Shown one piece after another: positions 35,330 to 45,197 of a stretch of 64,000 nucleotides of DNA (positions are counted from its first letter, which is position 1; each line of letters starts with the position of its first letter). Origin of the DNA: a candidate division TM6 bacterium RIFCSPHIGHO2_12_FULL_36_22 (lineage in GTDB: Bacteria > Babelota > Babeliae > Babelales > UBA12409); assembly GCA_001771315.1 (NCBI GenBank), contig METK01000015.1, positions 1 through 64,000 of the forward strand, given 5' to 3'. Made by a program: the position numbers and the translations under genes. The notes below the pieces were generated by a model that saw only the letters and a list, made by a program, of their open reading frames with translations, had not been told where the DNA came from and did no database searches.

Positions 35330-37099
35330 ATGAAAAGAAGTCTTGGTTGTGGTGAAATTAATAAAGAAAATCTTGGTAAAAAGATAAATCTTGTTGGTTG
35401 GGTGAATACTCGACGAGATCATGGGGGTCTTATTTTTGTTGATCTTCGTGATCGTAGCGGCATTATGCAAATTGTGTTCAATCCTGAAAAGGTAAAAGAA
35501 GCGCATGAGCTTGCACACTCTCTTCGTTCAGAATTTGTTATAGGTGTAACAGGAACTGTTGTTGAACGAACGCCGGAAACGGTTAACCAAAATATGCCAA
35601 CCGGTAGGTATGAATTACAGGTTGATGAGCTTGAAATAATGAACAAGGCTAAGGGTCTACCATTCATGCTTGATGAAGCAGAGAATGTTGATGAAGAGCT
35701 TCGCTTAAAATATCGTTATCTTGATTTGCGCCGTTCAGAGGTTTTAGCAAAATTTAAATTACGTAATGACATCACTTTTGCAATGCGTGAATTTTTGCAT
35801 AAAAATGGATTTTACGAAATCGAAACTCCTATCTTGACCAAGAGTTCGATGGAAGGAGCGCGAGAGTTCTTGGTGCCTTCTCGTATGCATGAGGGCAAAT
35901 TTTATGGGCTTCCACAATCGCCGCAAATTTATAAACAATTATTGATGGCTGGTGGTATTGAAAAGTACTTTCAAATAGCGCGTTGTTTCCGTGATGAAGA
36001 TTTGCGTGCGGACAGACAGCCTGAATTTACTCAGCTTGATATGGAGATGTCTTTTATAAATGAGAAAGACATTCAAACTATTATTGAAGAATTGTTTGTT
36101 TTTATGTTCAAGAAGGTCTTAGGAAAAGACTTAAAGGCGCCGTTTAAGCATATGTCTTATGATCAAGCGTTTGCTGAATATGGTTGTGATAAACCTGATG
36201 TTCGTTTTGATTTAAAGATCCATGATTATACTGATTTGTTTAAAGATTCTGAGCTTTCATTTTTGAATGCGGTTATTTCTAAGGGCGGCCAAGTTGGTGG
36301 AATTTGTGTTAAACCACATGAATCTCTTTCGCGATCAGCGCTGAATAAATGGGTTGATGTTGCGACAAAATTTGGGGCCAAGGGACTATTATGGATTCGT
36401 TTTAAGGAAGATGGAGCTATTGAATCACCGGTATCTAAATTCTTGCCAATAGACTTTTTTGATAGAGTAAAAAAAATATATCCAGAGTTAGCTCTTGGTG
36501 ACACACTCTTTTTGGTAGCAGGTAGATATGCTGATGCATGGCCTATCTTAGGGCGTTTGCGTTTAGAATTTGCAAAAGAGTTTGGGCTTATAGATAAAAA
36601 TCAATTTAATTTGCTTTGGGTAGATAATTTTCCAATGTTTGAGTTTGATCCTCAAGAAAAGCGTTGGTTTGCAATGCATCATCCTTTTACAAGTTTACAA
36701 CCTGGTTGGCAAGATGTTACAGATACGGGTCAGATCCGTGCTCGTGCATATGATCTTGTATGCAACGGTATTGAGCTAGGTGGTGGTTCGATTCGTATTC
36801 ATCAAAGAGAAATGCAAGAGAAAGTATTTGAATTGTTGGGTATCGATAAAGAAACAACAGACAAGGTTTTTGGTTTTTTGTTGGAGGCCCAAGAACTTGG
36901 TTTTCCGCCACATGGTGGTATTGCTCTTGGTTTAGATCGCTTAATTATGCTCTTATCTAATTCAAATTCTATCCGTGATGTTATAGCTTTCCCGAAAACT
37001 TCTCGTGGTTATGATGCGCTTATGGAAGCACCAAATGCTATCGACAATGAAAAGCTTCGTGAATATGGTTTACTTAAAAAGCCAATAGCAAAAAAATAA
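35330..37099 (+). CDS. aspS: Aspartyl-tRNA synthetase
   Basis: A 589-residue class II synthetase of the bacterial type. Order: N-terminal anticodon-binding OB fold (1 to about 110), catalytic core with motif 2 FRDEDLRADRQPEFTQLDMEMSF (about 218-240), the bacterial GAD insertion (about 280-410), and motif 3 GIALGLDRLIML near the end. The ATG has an AAGGAG site. Whether it also charges tRNA-Asn depends on gatCAB elsewhere. Confidence 0.97.
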   Translation: MKRSLGCGEINKENLGKKINLVGWVNTRRDHGGLIFVDLRDRSGIMQIVFNPEKVKEAHELAHSLRSEFVIGVTGTVVERTPETVNQNMPTGRYELQVDELEIMNKAKGLPFMLDEAENVDEELRLKYRYLDLRRSEVLAKFKLRNDITFAMREFLHKNGFYEIETPILTKSSMEGAREFLVPSRMHEGKFYGLPQSPQIYKQLLMAGGIEKYFQIARCFRDEDLRADRQPEFTQLDMEMSFINEKDIQTIIEELFVFMFKKVLGKDLKAPFKHMSYDQAFAEYGCDKPDVRFDLKIHDYTDLFKDSELSFLNAVISKGGQVGGICVKPHESLSRSALNKWVDVATKFGAKGLLWIRFKEDGAIESPVSKFLPIDFFDRVKKIYPELALGDTLFLVAGRYADAWPILGRLRLEFAKEFGLIDKNQFNLLWVDNFPMFEFDPQEKRWFAMHHPFTSLQPGWQDVTDTGQIRARAYDLVCNGIELGGGSIRIHQREMQEKVFELLGIDKETTDKVFGFLLEAQELGFPPHGGIALGLDRLIMLLSNSNSIRDVIAFPKTSRGYDALMEAPNAIDNEKLREYGLLKKPIAKK

Positions 37100-37177
37100 C
37101 TAACAGTTTTGTATTTTGTTTTTTTCAATTAAGTTATAAGAGATAAAAAATAATAAAAAAATAGAGTTATTTTAACG

Positions 37178-38425
37178 ATGAAAATAAAAAACATTTTGGG
37201 TAGAGAAGTTTATGATTCTCAAGGATTTCCTACGCTTGCTTGCGATATATTTTTAGAAAATAATACACATGTAACGGCTATAGTGCCTGCGGGTACATCT
37301 ACGGGTCATCTTGAAGTGTGTGAACTGCGAGATGGTGGAAAACGTTTGATGGGTAAAGGTGTGCAAAAAGCTATTGCTAACATTGCAAATAAGATTGCGC
37401 CATTATTTATAGGACAAGAGATTGATGCATTAGAGATGGATGCACAACTTTTGGAGCTTGATCCAACAGAACGAAAAGACATTCTTGGCGGAAATACAAT
37501 GATCGGTGTTAGTATGGCTTTATTTAAAGCACATGCCAAGGCGTTGAATATAGAGTTGTATGATTTTATTGCGCGTGTTTTAGGTAATCCAACAATTTCT
37601 CTTCCTGTTCCATTGATCAATGTTATTAATGGTGGTGCGCATGGTGATGCACGGCTACCTATTCAGGAGTTTCTTATAATTCCACATGGTACTCAATCTT
37701 TTTCTGCAGCAATGCAAGCGAGTGCTGAAGTATTTCATACGCTAAAAACTTTGTTGCAGGAACAAGGTTTTTCGACAGCTCTTGGTGCAGAGGGTGGATT
37801 TATGCCAGTCTTTGACAATATTAATCAACCGTTTGATTGTATTATGCAAGCAATTGCTATTGCTGGATATGATGAAACAACCTTTGGTATTGGTGTTGAT
37901 GTTGCATCTACACAATTTTATGATGAAGCATCAAAGAAATATAATTGGTTTGGTAAATCTAAATCAGCACAAGACATGATTGATATATATAAACAATTAG
38001 CAGATAAATATCCCTTATTGCTTATTGAAGATGGCCTTGCTGAACAAGACTGGGAGAATTGGCCTATAATGATGCAAGAGTTAGGATCGTCTTTATATTT
38101 AGTTGCTGATGATCTTGTAGTAAGTAATATTTATCACATTGCCAAAGCAATCAAAAAAATTGCTGCCAATGCCGTGATTATCAAGCCAAACCAAGTTGGT
38201 ACAATTACACAGATATTTGAAGCGGTTGAATTGTGTAAGGAATATAATCTTAATATGGTCGCTTCTCATCGTTCTCGAGATTCTGAAGATACATTTATTG
38301 CTGATTTAGCTGTTGGTGTTGGTGCCCAGTTTATTAAATCGGGTGGTTTAATGCGCTCTGAGCGATTGGCAAAATATAATAGACTATTATTTATAGAAGA
38401 GGCGCAAATTCAATTTGATTTCTAA
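37178..38425 (+). CDS. eno: Enolase
   Basis: A 415-residue glycolytic enzyme making phosphoenolpyruvate from 2-phosphoglycerate. Active-site parts are kept: STG loop, NGGAH with catalytic His, QEF, AEGG, metal-binding VDVAST, IEDGL and ADDL, Lys in IKPNQVGT, SHRSRDSED, and Lys in IKSGG. Flanks are diverged: DSQGFPT replaces the common DSRGNPT, PAGTSTG replaces PSGASTG, and AEGG replaces DEGG. It seems active but fast-evolving, consistent with a reduced genome. Confidence 0.95.
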   Translation: MKIKNILGREVYDSQGFPTLACDIFLENNTHVTAIVPAGTSTGHLEVCELRDGGKRLMGKGVQKAIANIANKIAPLFIGQEIDALEMDAQLLELDPTERKDILGGNTMIGVSMALFKAHAKALNIELYDFIARVLGNPTISLPVPLINVINGGAHGDARLPIQEFLIIPHGTQSFSAAMQASAEVFHTLKTLLQEQGFSTALGAEGGFMPVFDNINQPFDCIMQAIAIAGYDETTFGIGVDVASTQFYDEASKKYNWFGKSKSAQDMIDIYKQLADKYPLLLIEDGLAEQDWENWPIMMQELGSSLYLVADDLVVSNIYHIAKAIKKIAANAVIIKPNQVGTITQIFEAVELCKEYNLNMVASHRSRDSEDTFIADLAVGVGAQFIKSGGLMRSERLAKYNRLLFIEEAQIQFDF

Positions 38426-38492
38426 TTCTTCAATTTTTTCTTTATCTATGCTAGTTTAAAATAGTTTTTTACGAAAGCAGGGAGAAAAATTG

Positions 38493-38975
38493 ATGAAAAA
38501 GATAATCTTCTTTATTGGTTGTATATTATTGATAAATTTTTTGTCTGGTGAAGAGGAATTTGAGCAAGAACTTCTAGGGACAGATTTAGTGGCAGAAGTG
38601 ATTCGTTCTGCGGGTCCATTTGCTGATCTTTCTGAGTTAGATATGGTTCTTATTTCAAAGGCATATTTTGAGTTAGAAGAAGCAATGAAACAACAGGAGC
38701 TATCGAAAGAGTTTAGATTGTTACACCGAATGCTCAAGGCGTCTAGAAGCAAATCTCTCGAACTGCCTCGCATGATTCCTGTTAAGCTTGTGTCACAGTG
38801 TCTGCGTAAGCTAGAATTATTGTCACAAAAGGAAGCATCATCTTGGATCGGTGTTTCAAAGCTTATTGGAGAGATCATTAAGGAAAAAGTTCTTATTGAA
38901 GATGATTCTTTGGATTATTTGATTAAGCGGTACCCTGTATATTTTTCATATTTAGTGCAAAATACAGACGTTTAA
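38493..38975 (+). CDS. Small exported protein, unknown family
   Basis: About 160 residues with a signal peptide (to about residue 20, ending NFLSG) and a helical, charged mature part. A TTG directly precedes the ATG at 38493; the ATG with an AGGGAG site 9 bases upstream is the likely start. It overlaps the convergent AAA+ gene by 4 bases at the stops. No motif found. Confidence 0.55.
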   Translation: MKKIIFFIGCILLINFLSGEEEFEQELLGTDLVAEVIRSAGPFADLSELDMVLISKAYFELEEAMKQQELSKEFRLLHRMLKASRSKSLELPRMIPVKLVSQCLRKLELLSQKEASSWIGVSKLIGEIIKEKVLIEDDSLDYLIKRYPVYFSYLVQNTDV

Positions 38976-40414
38976 ACAGTTAATAAATTTTGTTCAATAT
39001 TAGCTTGTATTTGACGAAATTCTTTAATGTCATTTTCTTGTATCCAAGTTTCAATAGCAGCCTTATCAATTTCTATATTAGATAAACGAAGTAGCTTACT
39101 TTGTTTTGCAAGTTGGTATGCATAATTGACTAAAGTCGCTTGGCTTGGATAAGGAAATTTAATAATATCAAACCGCCCTGCGGTTGCAGGATCTTCTATT
39201 GCAGTATTGTTACTAGCTAAACATATAAGCATTGGTGGCGCATCTAAGGCTACAGTAGTTCCTTTGATGTTGGTACCAAAGTATGCGGTAGATATTTTAG
39301 TAAAATTACCATTAAAAACGCGCTTTATTGAGCCGCGCATTTGCTTATCATTAATCCATAGCGCTTCATCCATGAAAACAATAGACCCTTCTTTATTGTT
39401 AGCTATTTGATTACGCAATATTTGTAGCAATATTCCAGGATGAGTAGAGTTTCCCTCTAATTCTTGAGGAGAAGAAATAACAACATCTTCATAGTGGGTG
39501 CTTTCTGGTACAAGCTCCATTATCCATGAACTAAGTTTTTGCATAAAATGCGTTTTACCTATACCACCAGGTCCTTGAAGTATTATATAGCGTGGGCGAA
39601 GTTGAGTGCGGTCAAATAACGAAAGAATATATTTGGCACAGTTTACCTTGATAAGTTTGAGATCGTTTAAATTTACCTCATTATAATCTCTAAAAAAGTT
39701 ATCAATTCTTTCATGCAGTGAATTTATAATGTTTGAAACGTTTATTCCATGACGTTGGAACTTTGGTAATGGCTTGAAAAGATTGAGTCCGAGTGTAAAT
39801 TCTAGAAATGATAGTGCTTTTCCTTGATCAACTTTATTTTGTCTTGCAGTCATGAATGCGTTAATGATGATTGGCCATAGTTCTTGTGGAATATAACATT
39901 GATTTTTAGCAAAACACTGTTCAAGTTCATTGAGTGGATGTGAAGGCTGAAACAAAAGATCATATCCGGAGCTAACCACTTCATGCAAAAGATAAACTGA
40001 ATTAAACAAACCTGCAAAAACACTAAATGTACCACCCTCTTTGCCGGCAAGTTTAACCGTAGTTAATGTTGCACCAAATAAAAGCATTACCAGAGTTAAA
40101 TTTTCTCGCGCGCTTTCCGTAATAGCCCAACGTCGTGCTGTAGTAAGTTTTTTAATGCAAGCATCCTGATAGGCCCTAAGTTCTAATGGATTTATAAGGT
40201 CAGTAGCAAATGTTGCTTCATAATCGGAAAAAACATTGTGTGCACAACCTAACCCTTCAAGAAGGTTTTTGAATTTGGTATGAATTTTGTTTTGATTGAA
40301 TGCGTCACGATAGTTTAAGTTAATTAATTTATCTGCATGTTTATAATTTTGTGTTGATGCAGCACAAAAAACAAAGAAAAATATGCTAAAAAAAAGCTTG
40401 AATGTACGTTGCAT
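38972..40414 (-). CDS. Membrane-linked AAA+ ATPase, unknown role
   Basis: A 480-residue protein. The first 20 residues form a hydrophobic export or anchor segment; two more hydrophobic spans follow at about 104-120 and 128-148. The AAA+ module starts near 270 with Walker A GPGGIGKT (281-288), Walker B SIVFMDEA, a sensor-like ICLASNNT and an arginine region GRFDIIKFPYP. If the N-terminus is an anchor, two further spans put the ATPase in the cytoplasm. It lies downstream of the type II secretion genes on the same strand (74 bases), so an accessory role is possible. I cannot name its family. Confidence 0.65.
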   Translation of the reverse strand: MQRTFKLFFSIFFFVFCAASTQNYKHADKLINLNYRDAFNQNKIHTKFKNLLEGLGCAHNVFSDYEATFATDLINPLELRAYQDACIKKLTTARRWAITESARENLTLVMLLFGATLTTVKLAGKEGGTFSVFAGLFNSVYLLHEVVSSGYDLLFQPSHPLNELEQCFAKNQCYIPQELWPIIINAFMTARQNKVDQGKALSFLEFTLGLNLFKPLPKFQRHGINVSNIINSLHERIDNFFRDYNEVNLNDLKLIKVNCAKYILSLFDRTQLRPRYIILQGPGGIGKTHFMQKLSSWIMELVPESTHYEDVVISSPQELEGNSTHPGILLQILRNQIANNKEGSIVFMDEALWINDKQMRGSIKRVFNGNFTKISTAYFGTNIKGTTVALDAPPMLICLASNNTAIEDPATAGRFDIIKFPYPSQATLVNYAYQLAKQSKLLRLSNIEIDKAAIETWIQENDIKEFRQIQANIEQNLLTV

Positions 40415-40488
40415 GGCTTACTAAGGTATTGATGTAATCAATTATCATACTTGCTTACAATTATACCTTTATTACACCAAAGAGTACA

Positions 40489-42993
40489 CTATCGTCTTTT
40501 TCTTTTGAATGGATTTTCTTTATTTTCAAGAACATTTTTTAGATTTTGTTCTTGTGCGATAGGTTTATTTTTTGAGTTCTTTTTTAAAGATTTTTTTTCA
40601 GTAACTTTTTTAACTGTTTGTTGTCGAGCTATTTGTTTTTTTTCCACAGCTTCTAATACTTTTTCTTCTTGAGCAATAGCTTGTTTATGTTCTTTTTCAA
40701 ATTCAGTTAATTCTTGCTCAACAATGCGCTTTAAATTAACGGCTTCAATCTTTTTAGCAAAAGAGCCGCCACCTTGAGTGAAGTTACCTTGATCAAGGTA
40801 AAGATCAATAGAATTGTTGAAATCCTGTGGCATGGAGTGAGCATATGGAAAAACAATATGTGATATAGGGTTATTCATTGATTCAAAATTTTCACCAAAA
40901 GAAATCATCTCACCTTTAAGAGTTTTACTTTTGTCTTCGGTAAATGAATCAATACCACCGCTGAGTAATGGACGAATAATGGTTGGAGCAATGAAGATAA
41001 GCAATATTGAACGTTCATAATCATTAGAACGATTTTTAAAGAGATTTCCAATAATGGGTATACTTGATAAAATAGGTGTGCCGCTTATCCTGTCCCCTGT
41101 TGTAATTTTGGTCAGACCACCAAGTACCAACACCTCTTGATTATGAATATTAGCATTGGTGGTAATAGTACGAATAGTACGTGTTGATGATGTTGCGTTA
41201 ATAAATTCGTTGGCTTTAACAAGAATTTGTAGATTCACATTGTTGGATATACTAATATGAGGATAAAGAGCAACGGAAAGTGCAGCATCAAGTTTCTGCG
41301 AGTTAATAGTAACCGGACCACCAGTACTTGCTGTATCAGCACTACCTGACTCTAAGCGTTGATCAACCAAATCAATACTTGCTTGTTGGTGATTACTTGT
41401 TACCAAAAATGGTTGAGAGAGAACGGTTGCGCGTTGATATTGACTTAACATTTGCAAAATACCGAGAATGCCATTTGTAGATTTGTATGAAAGGATAGTT
41501 TGTCCGGCACTAGCGAGCGAAGCAAGATTAATGACACTTGGATTTTCGGCATTAGGGACAGGCAATAAGTTAGCGTCTAAACCTTGGACAGAATCAATAG
41601 TGTTAGTGTAACTACCATCAGCATTTTTTACATAATTTAAGACAGGTTGAGCATTCTGCGCTGATTGCCATTTTACATTATTTGGCGGATTATTAGCTTC
41701 ACTGCCACGTATTTGTGCTTCTAAAAGCTTTTGATCGCTAACAGTTATTTCTACAATAAGAACTTCAAAGGCAACCTGAAGCTGTGGGCGATCGAGTTGA
41801 TCAATGATTTGTTCAATCATTCTCCAATCGTTTTCTTTTGCCGCAATAATAAGATTATTACCACTGCTAGCTTGCAATGTTTCAGTAGATAAATCTACGG
41901 TACTACCAATTTGTTTACTTATTTCTGTTTCTTGAAGTTTGCCTTGTTGGCTAGAGGAGCTTTGATCAGCCTTTTGTGCAACAATAATGACGCCAGTAAG
42001 AATATCATCACTGGTTTTACCTGTAGATTGAGCACCGGCAACCCTGCTTTTTACTAAATTAGTAAGTTCGCCAGCAAATTGTTCTGATTTAAGATTGTTT
42101 AAATGTTTGATATGAAGAATGTTTTTATTTCCATCTGGTGGAGTATCAAGATATTTATGAATAAACTTAGATATGCGATTAACAGATTCTATTTTACCCA
42201 TGATTGCAACAGAATTTGAACTTGGTATGGCAACGACACGAGTATTTTTGGAAAAGAATGTTGTATGCTGTGTTCGTTGTTGTGGTAACGGATAAAACTT
42301 ACTACCTTCTGCATCAGGAATTAACTTATTAATAATTTGGACTATTACACTGGCTTGCGCATGTTGCAATGGTAACACTTCTATAGATTCTCTAAAACCG
42401 GTTATATCCAATTCTTGGACAATATTCATTACACCTTTAATTTTTGATGCGCTACCGGTTATAAGCACACTATTAGATTTGGTATCAAAAAGAACTTTGT
42501 TATCTGTACCAGGGAGCATGTCTTTAAAAATAGATTGCAAATTTGCTTTAGCAGGACTGTTGTCTGATATGTTAATATTAACAAAACTATAAATATATCT
42601 AATGAGTTCATCATTATTTGGAAGGCATTCAGGTGAGAAATTTCCACCCCACAATGGCAATGGTGTTGAATCAACATTATTGACAGAAGTAATAATAAAA
42701 TCATCAGCTTTAGGAGTTATTGCAAATCCTGCCATTAGAATAAATGTTTCCATAAATTCCCAAGCACGCTGTGGACTAATACGCTCAGGTAGAGGAAAAT
42801 TAACTTTTACTTCTAAACCAGCTTGGTCTTCAGGAAATATGATATTGAAATTTCTTTGAGCACTAAGACGATTTATAATATCAATAAGAGGTTCATTTTC
42901 AATATTAAATGGAATAGTCTCGGGCTCAGTTGCCATGATAGGAGAAGAAAACAGTATTAATGTCGTAACAAGAATTAGCTTAATATTCTTCAT
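40489..42993 (-). CDS. gspD: Type II secretion secretin, second copy
   Basis: An 834-residue outer-membrane secretin with signal peptide, N0 domain (about 27-110), repeated N1-N3 domains (from LPNNDELIRYIYSF to about 420) and the secretin barrel with VLVLGGLTKI, ISGTPILSSIPIIGNLFKN and LLIFIAPTII. A Lys/Glu-rich tail (about 740-834) follows. Its start overlaps the GspM stop as ATGA. It shares architecture and the LPNND..IRY motif with the secretin two genes upstream, so the two are tandem paralogues. Confidence 0.88.
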   Translation of the reverse strand: MKNIKLILVTTLILFSSPIMATEPETIPFNIENEPLIDIINRLSAQRNFNIIFPEDQAGLEVKVNFPLPERISPQRAWEFMETFILMAGFAITPKADDFIITSVNNVDSTPLPLWGGNFSPECLPNNDELIRYIYSFVNINISDNSPAKANLQSIFKDMLPGTDNKVLFDTKSNSVLITGSASKIKGVMNIVQELDITGFRESIEVLPLQHAQASVIVQIINKLIPDAEGSKFYPLPQQRTQHTTFFSKNTRVVAIPSSNSVAIMGKIESVNRISKFIHKYLDTPPDGNKNILHIKHLNNLKSEQFAGELTNLVKSRVAGAQSTGKTSDDILTGVIIVAQKADQSSSSQQGKLQETEISKQIGSTVDLSTETLQASSGNNLIIAAKENDWRMIEQIIDQLDRPQLQVAFEVLIVEITVSDQKLLEAQIRGSEANNPPNNVKWQSAQNAQPVLNYVKNADGSYTNTIDSVQGLDANLLPVPNAENPSVINLASLASAGQTILSYKSTNGILGILQMLSQYQRATVLSQPFLVTSNHQQASIDLVDQRLESGSADTASTGGPVTINSQKLDAALSVALYPHISISNNVNLQILVKANEFINATSSTRTIRTITTNANIHNQEVLVLGGLTKITTGDRISGTPILSSIPIIGNLFKNRSNDYERSILLIFIAPTIIRPLLSGGIDSFTEDKSKTLKGEMISFGENFESMNNPISHIVFPYAHSMPQDFNNSIDLYLDQGNFTQGGGSFAKKIEAVNLKRIVEQELTEFEKEHKQAIAQEEKVLEAVEKKQIARQQTVKKVTEKKSLKKNSKNKPIAQEQNLKNVLENKENPFKRKRR

Positions 42994-43565
42994 CGCGACC
43001 CTTCCGCTTCAGCCTTTTTCTGTAGCGTTCCTATTGTTAAGTTTAAATCAACGACGGGATTTGTTTTGGAGTGTGTAATTTCTAATTTTTTTATATACAC
43101 CCGTTCATTTTGTTCTATTTCATACAATAAATTTACAACTTGTTTGGTATTCATATTTGTAAGTTGTGCGCTTAGGTTTACTTCTTCATAACCAGATGCT
43201 CTTATTCCTTCGGTGTCATTAATGCTAATTTTTTCAGAAGCACGATGGGCATTAAGTTTAAGTTGATCAAGTACGGTTTTAAAATATTCCATAAGTTTGA
43301 AACTTTTTTCCTTTGCAAGCATGGCTTCAACTTTATCGCGTTGCTTTTGTACAACTTCATTCTTTGAAAGAAGTTGTTGTGTTTCTTTACGTGCTTGATT
43401 TAAAACGACCATTTGTTTTTTAAGTGATTTCACTGAACTAGAATAACGATACAAAAGAAAGCCGCCAGAAAGAATAACAAGGCCAATAATAATAAAGAGA
43501 ATTTGAAGTTGTTTTTTATCATCAAACTCTTCAAGAAATTTTTTATATTTATTTATTAGCGTCAT
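42990..43565 (-). CDS. gspM: GspM/PilO-like inner-membrane protein
   Basis: A 191-residue bitopic protein: short cytoplasmic part, one membrane span (about 20-40), coiled-coil (about 45-90), then a ferredoxin-like periplasmic domain. This is the GspM/PilO layout. It sits 3 bases after the GspL-like gene and couples to the second secretin by ATGA. GspM binds GspL in the inner-membrane platform. The name rests on position and topology more than identity. Confidence 0.65.
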   Translation of the reverse strand: MTLINKYKKFLEEFDDKKQLQILFIIIGLVILSGGFLLYRYSSSVKSLKKQMVVLNQARKETQQLLSKNEVVQKQRDKVEAMLAKEKSFKLMEYFKTVLDQLKLNAHRASEKISINDTEGIRASGYEEVNLSAQLTNMNTKQVVNLLYEIEQNERVYIKKLEITHSKTNPVVDLNLTIGTLQKKAEAEGSR

Positions 43566-43568
43566 GGC

Positions 43569-45197
43569 CTATTCCCCATTTTCTTTTGACGTCTTTATCT
43601 TGACTGTAAATGTTGTAATCTTAGTGTTGTAATTAGTCTGAATCATATCCTGCGGAATACTTACTTGCGCAAAAAGTTTAGATTCTTTAAGCGATTCTTC
43701 TAAAATAGTTAATGATTTAAAGGCATTGTCTTTAATCTCGCCTTCAAGGGTAATAGTATTTTCTTCTAAATCCATAGAAAGGCGTTTAAACTGAATACCT
43801 AAACTTTCTCTATCAATACGTATGCTGAGTTCTTGTAAATACTTGAGGTAGGAATAACGGTTTTGCTTAGAAAAAGCAAACCATAATGTTTCTTCTTCTT
43901 CTAGTTTAATTTGAGCAGTATTAACAGCCTTATTTGGCTTAAGTAAGCTTTTCTTGTCAGTGATATTAAAAGTTGTACTGAGTGTAGTTGTTAATTCTTT
44001 GGTTCCCTGTTTTACAATAGTAGACAACTTGCTTTCTTGCATCCAAGAATAACTAATAAATACACCAAAAATAAGAATTATTAAAACGATTGCTGTTATC
44101 AATTGTTTTGTAAGTATTCCAACATTTGACGCTTTAAAGAATGATTCTAAGAAATTAAATTCCCTGATAATTGGCGTTGGACATGCAACGGCACAGGACA
44201 CTACAAACTCTTGGGGCACAACATTGAGTGATTTTTTCAAAGATAATTCTTTATTCGAAAGAAGTCCCTTAGTGTCAATGCATTCGAATGGTATAGACAA
44301 TCGTTCTGTTGCAAATTCCGCAAGATGTGTGAGTTGAGCACATTTTCCAGTGATAAGTACACGAGAGATTTGTGAAAAATTAGACAATTGAGACTGAAAT
44401 GCATTAAAGGTGAATTGTATATCATTAAAAAAAGAATTAATTTGTGCGAGAAGCTCTTTTTCAGATTCTTCCCCTTTGTCATACCTCAGTGCTATTTCGA
44501 GCTCTTCTTTAGTGCCAAGAGTTAAAAGACTTTTATTGATACTTCGTACCAGCCGAAGTTGATTGTTATTTATATAACTTATTGTGGTAGCGTCTGAAGA
44601 AAAATCAATCAGAGCTGTTCCCTGCGTTAAATTATTATATTTAGGTATCTGATTTACAAATGAGTAGAGCGCAAATATATCCACAATAATAGAATGAGGT
44701 TCAATACCAGAATTTGTTAAAATTGAAACATAATGAGCTATATGTTTTTCTTGTGTTATACCAACCAAGACGGTAGTTTTTTTTGTTTTAGCATCTTGTT
44801 TGGTGATAATGAAATCAAAGACGGCTTGTGCAAGAGGGAACGGTAATATTGGTTCTATTTCATAGCCCAAGACCATTTTAATTTTGTTAGCATCCAAGAA
44901 CGGAAACGTTAATTCTTTAAAAATTACAAGCGAACTAGGTAGTGCTAAGCGTATTTGAGAATGGCCACCTAAAGCCTTCAAAGCATTTTTTATAGATTGT
45001 TGTATGGCTTCATCATAATTTTGTTCTGGCGAAAAACCAAGAGGCTCATATTTAAAACTGTTGATGCTTGTTTGTGAACCACTAACAAGTGTCTTAGTAG
45101 CATAAACACCATCAGCTTGCAAAGAAAGACCAATAATTTTTTGTCCAAAAAGATAATAACCCTTTATTTGTTCAGGGATAAAAATATTTTTTATCAT
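43569..45197 (-). CDS. gspL: GspL-like protein (PilM-type actin fold joined to PilN-type domain)
   Basis: A 542-residue protein: cytoplasmic actin-like domain (about 1-345) with LALPSSLVIFKELTFPFL, GYEIEPILPFPL and ALIDFSSDATTISYI, typical of PilM/GspL; then a membrane span (about 370-392) and a periplasmic ferredoxin-like domain (about 420-540) as in PilN. This single-chain form is GspL, which ties the secretion ATPase to the platform. The start overlaps the upstream secretin stop as ATGA. Confidence 0.8.
   Translation of the reverse strand: MIKNIFIPEQIKGYYLFGQKIIGLSLQADGVYATKTLVSGSQTSINSFKYEPLGFSPEQNYDEAIQQSIKNALKALGGHSQIRLALPSSLVIFKELTFPFLDANKIKMVLGYEIEPILPFPLAQAVFDFIITKQDAKTKKTTVLVGITQEKHIAHYVSILTNSGIEPHSIIVDIFALYSFVNQIPKYNNLTQGTALIDFSSDATTISYINNNQLRLVRSINKSLLTLGTKEELEIALRYDKGEESEKELLAQINSFFNDIQFTFNAFQSQLSNFSQISRVLITGKCAQLTHLAEFATERLSIPFECIDTKGLLSNKELSLKKSLNVVPQEFVVSCAVACPTPIIREFNFLESFFKASNVGILTKQLITAIVLIILIFGVFISYSWMQESKLSTIVKQGTKELTTTLSTTFNITDKKSLLKPNKAVNTAQIKLEEEETLWFAFSKQNRYSYLKYLQELSIRIDRESLGIQFKRLSMDLEENTITLEGEIKDNAFKSLTILEESLKESKLFAQVSIPQDMIQTNYNTKITTFTVKIKTSKENGE

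Noticed and set aside
37178-38425. Enolase-like protein of another function because of altered DSRGNPT and PSGASTG motifs
   Set aside because: All catalytic and metal residues (His, Glu pair, Asp, Lys pair) are in place, so enolase is retained.
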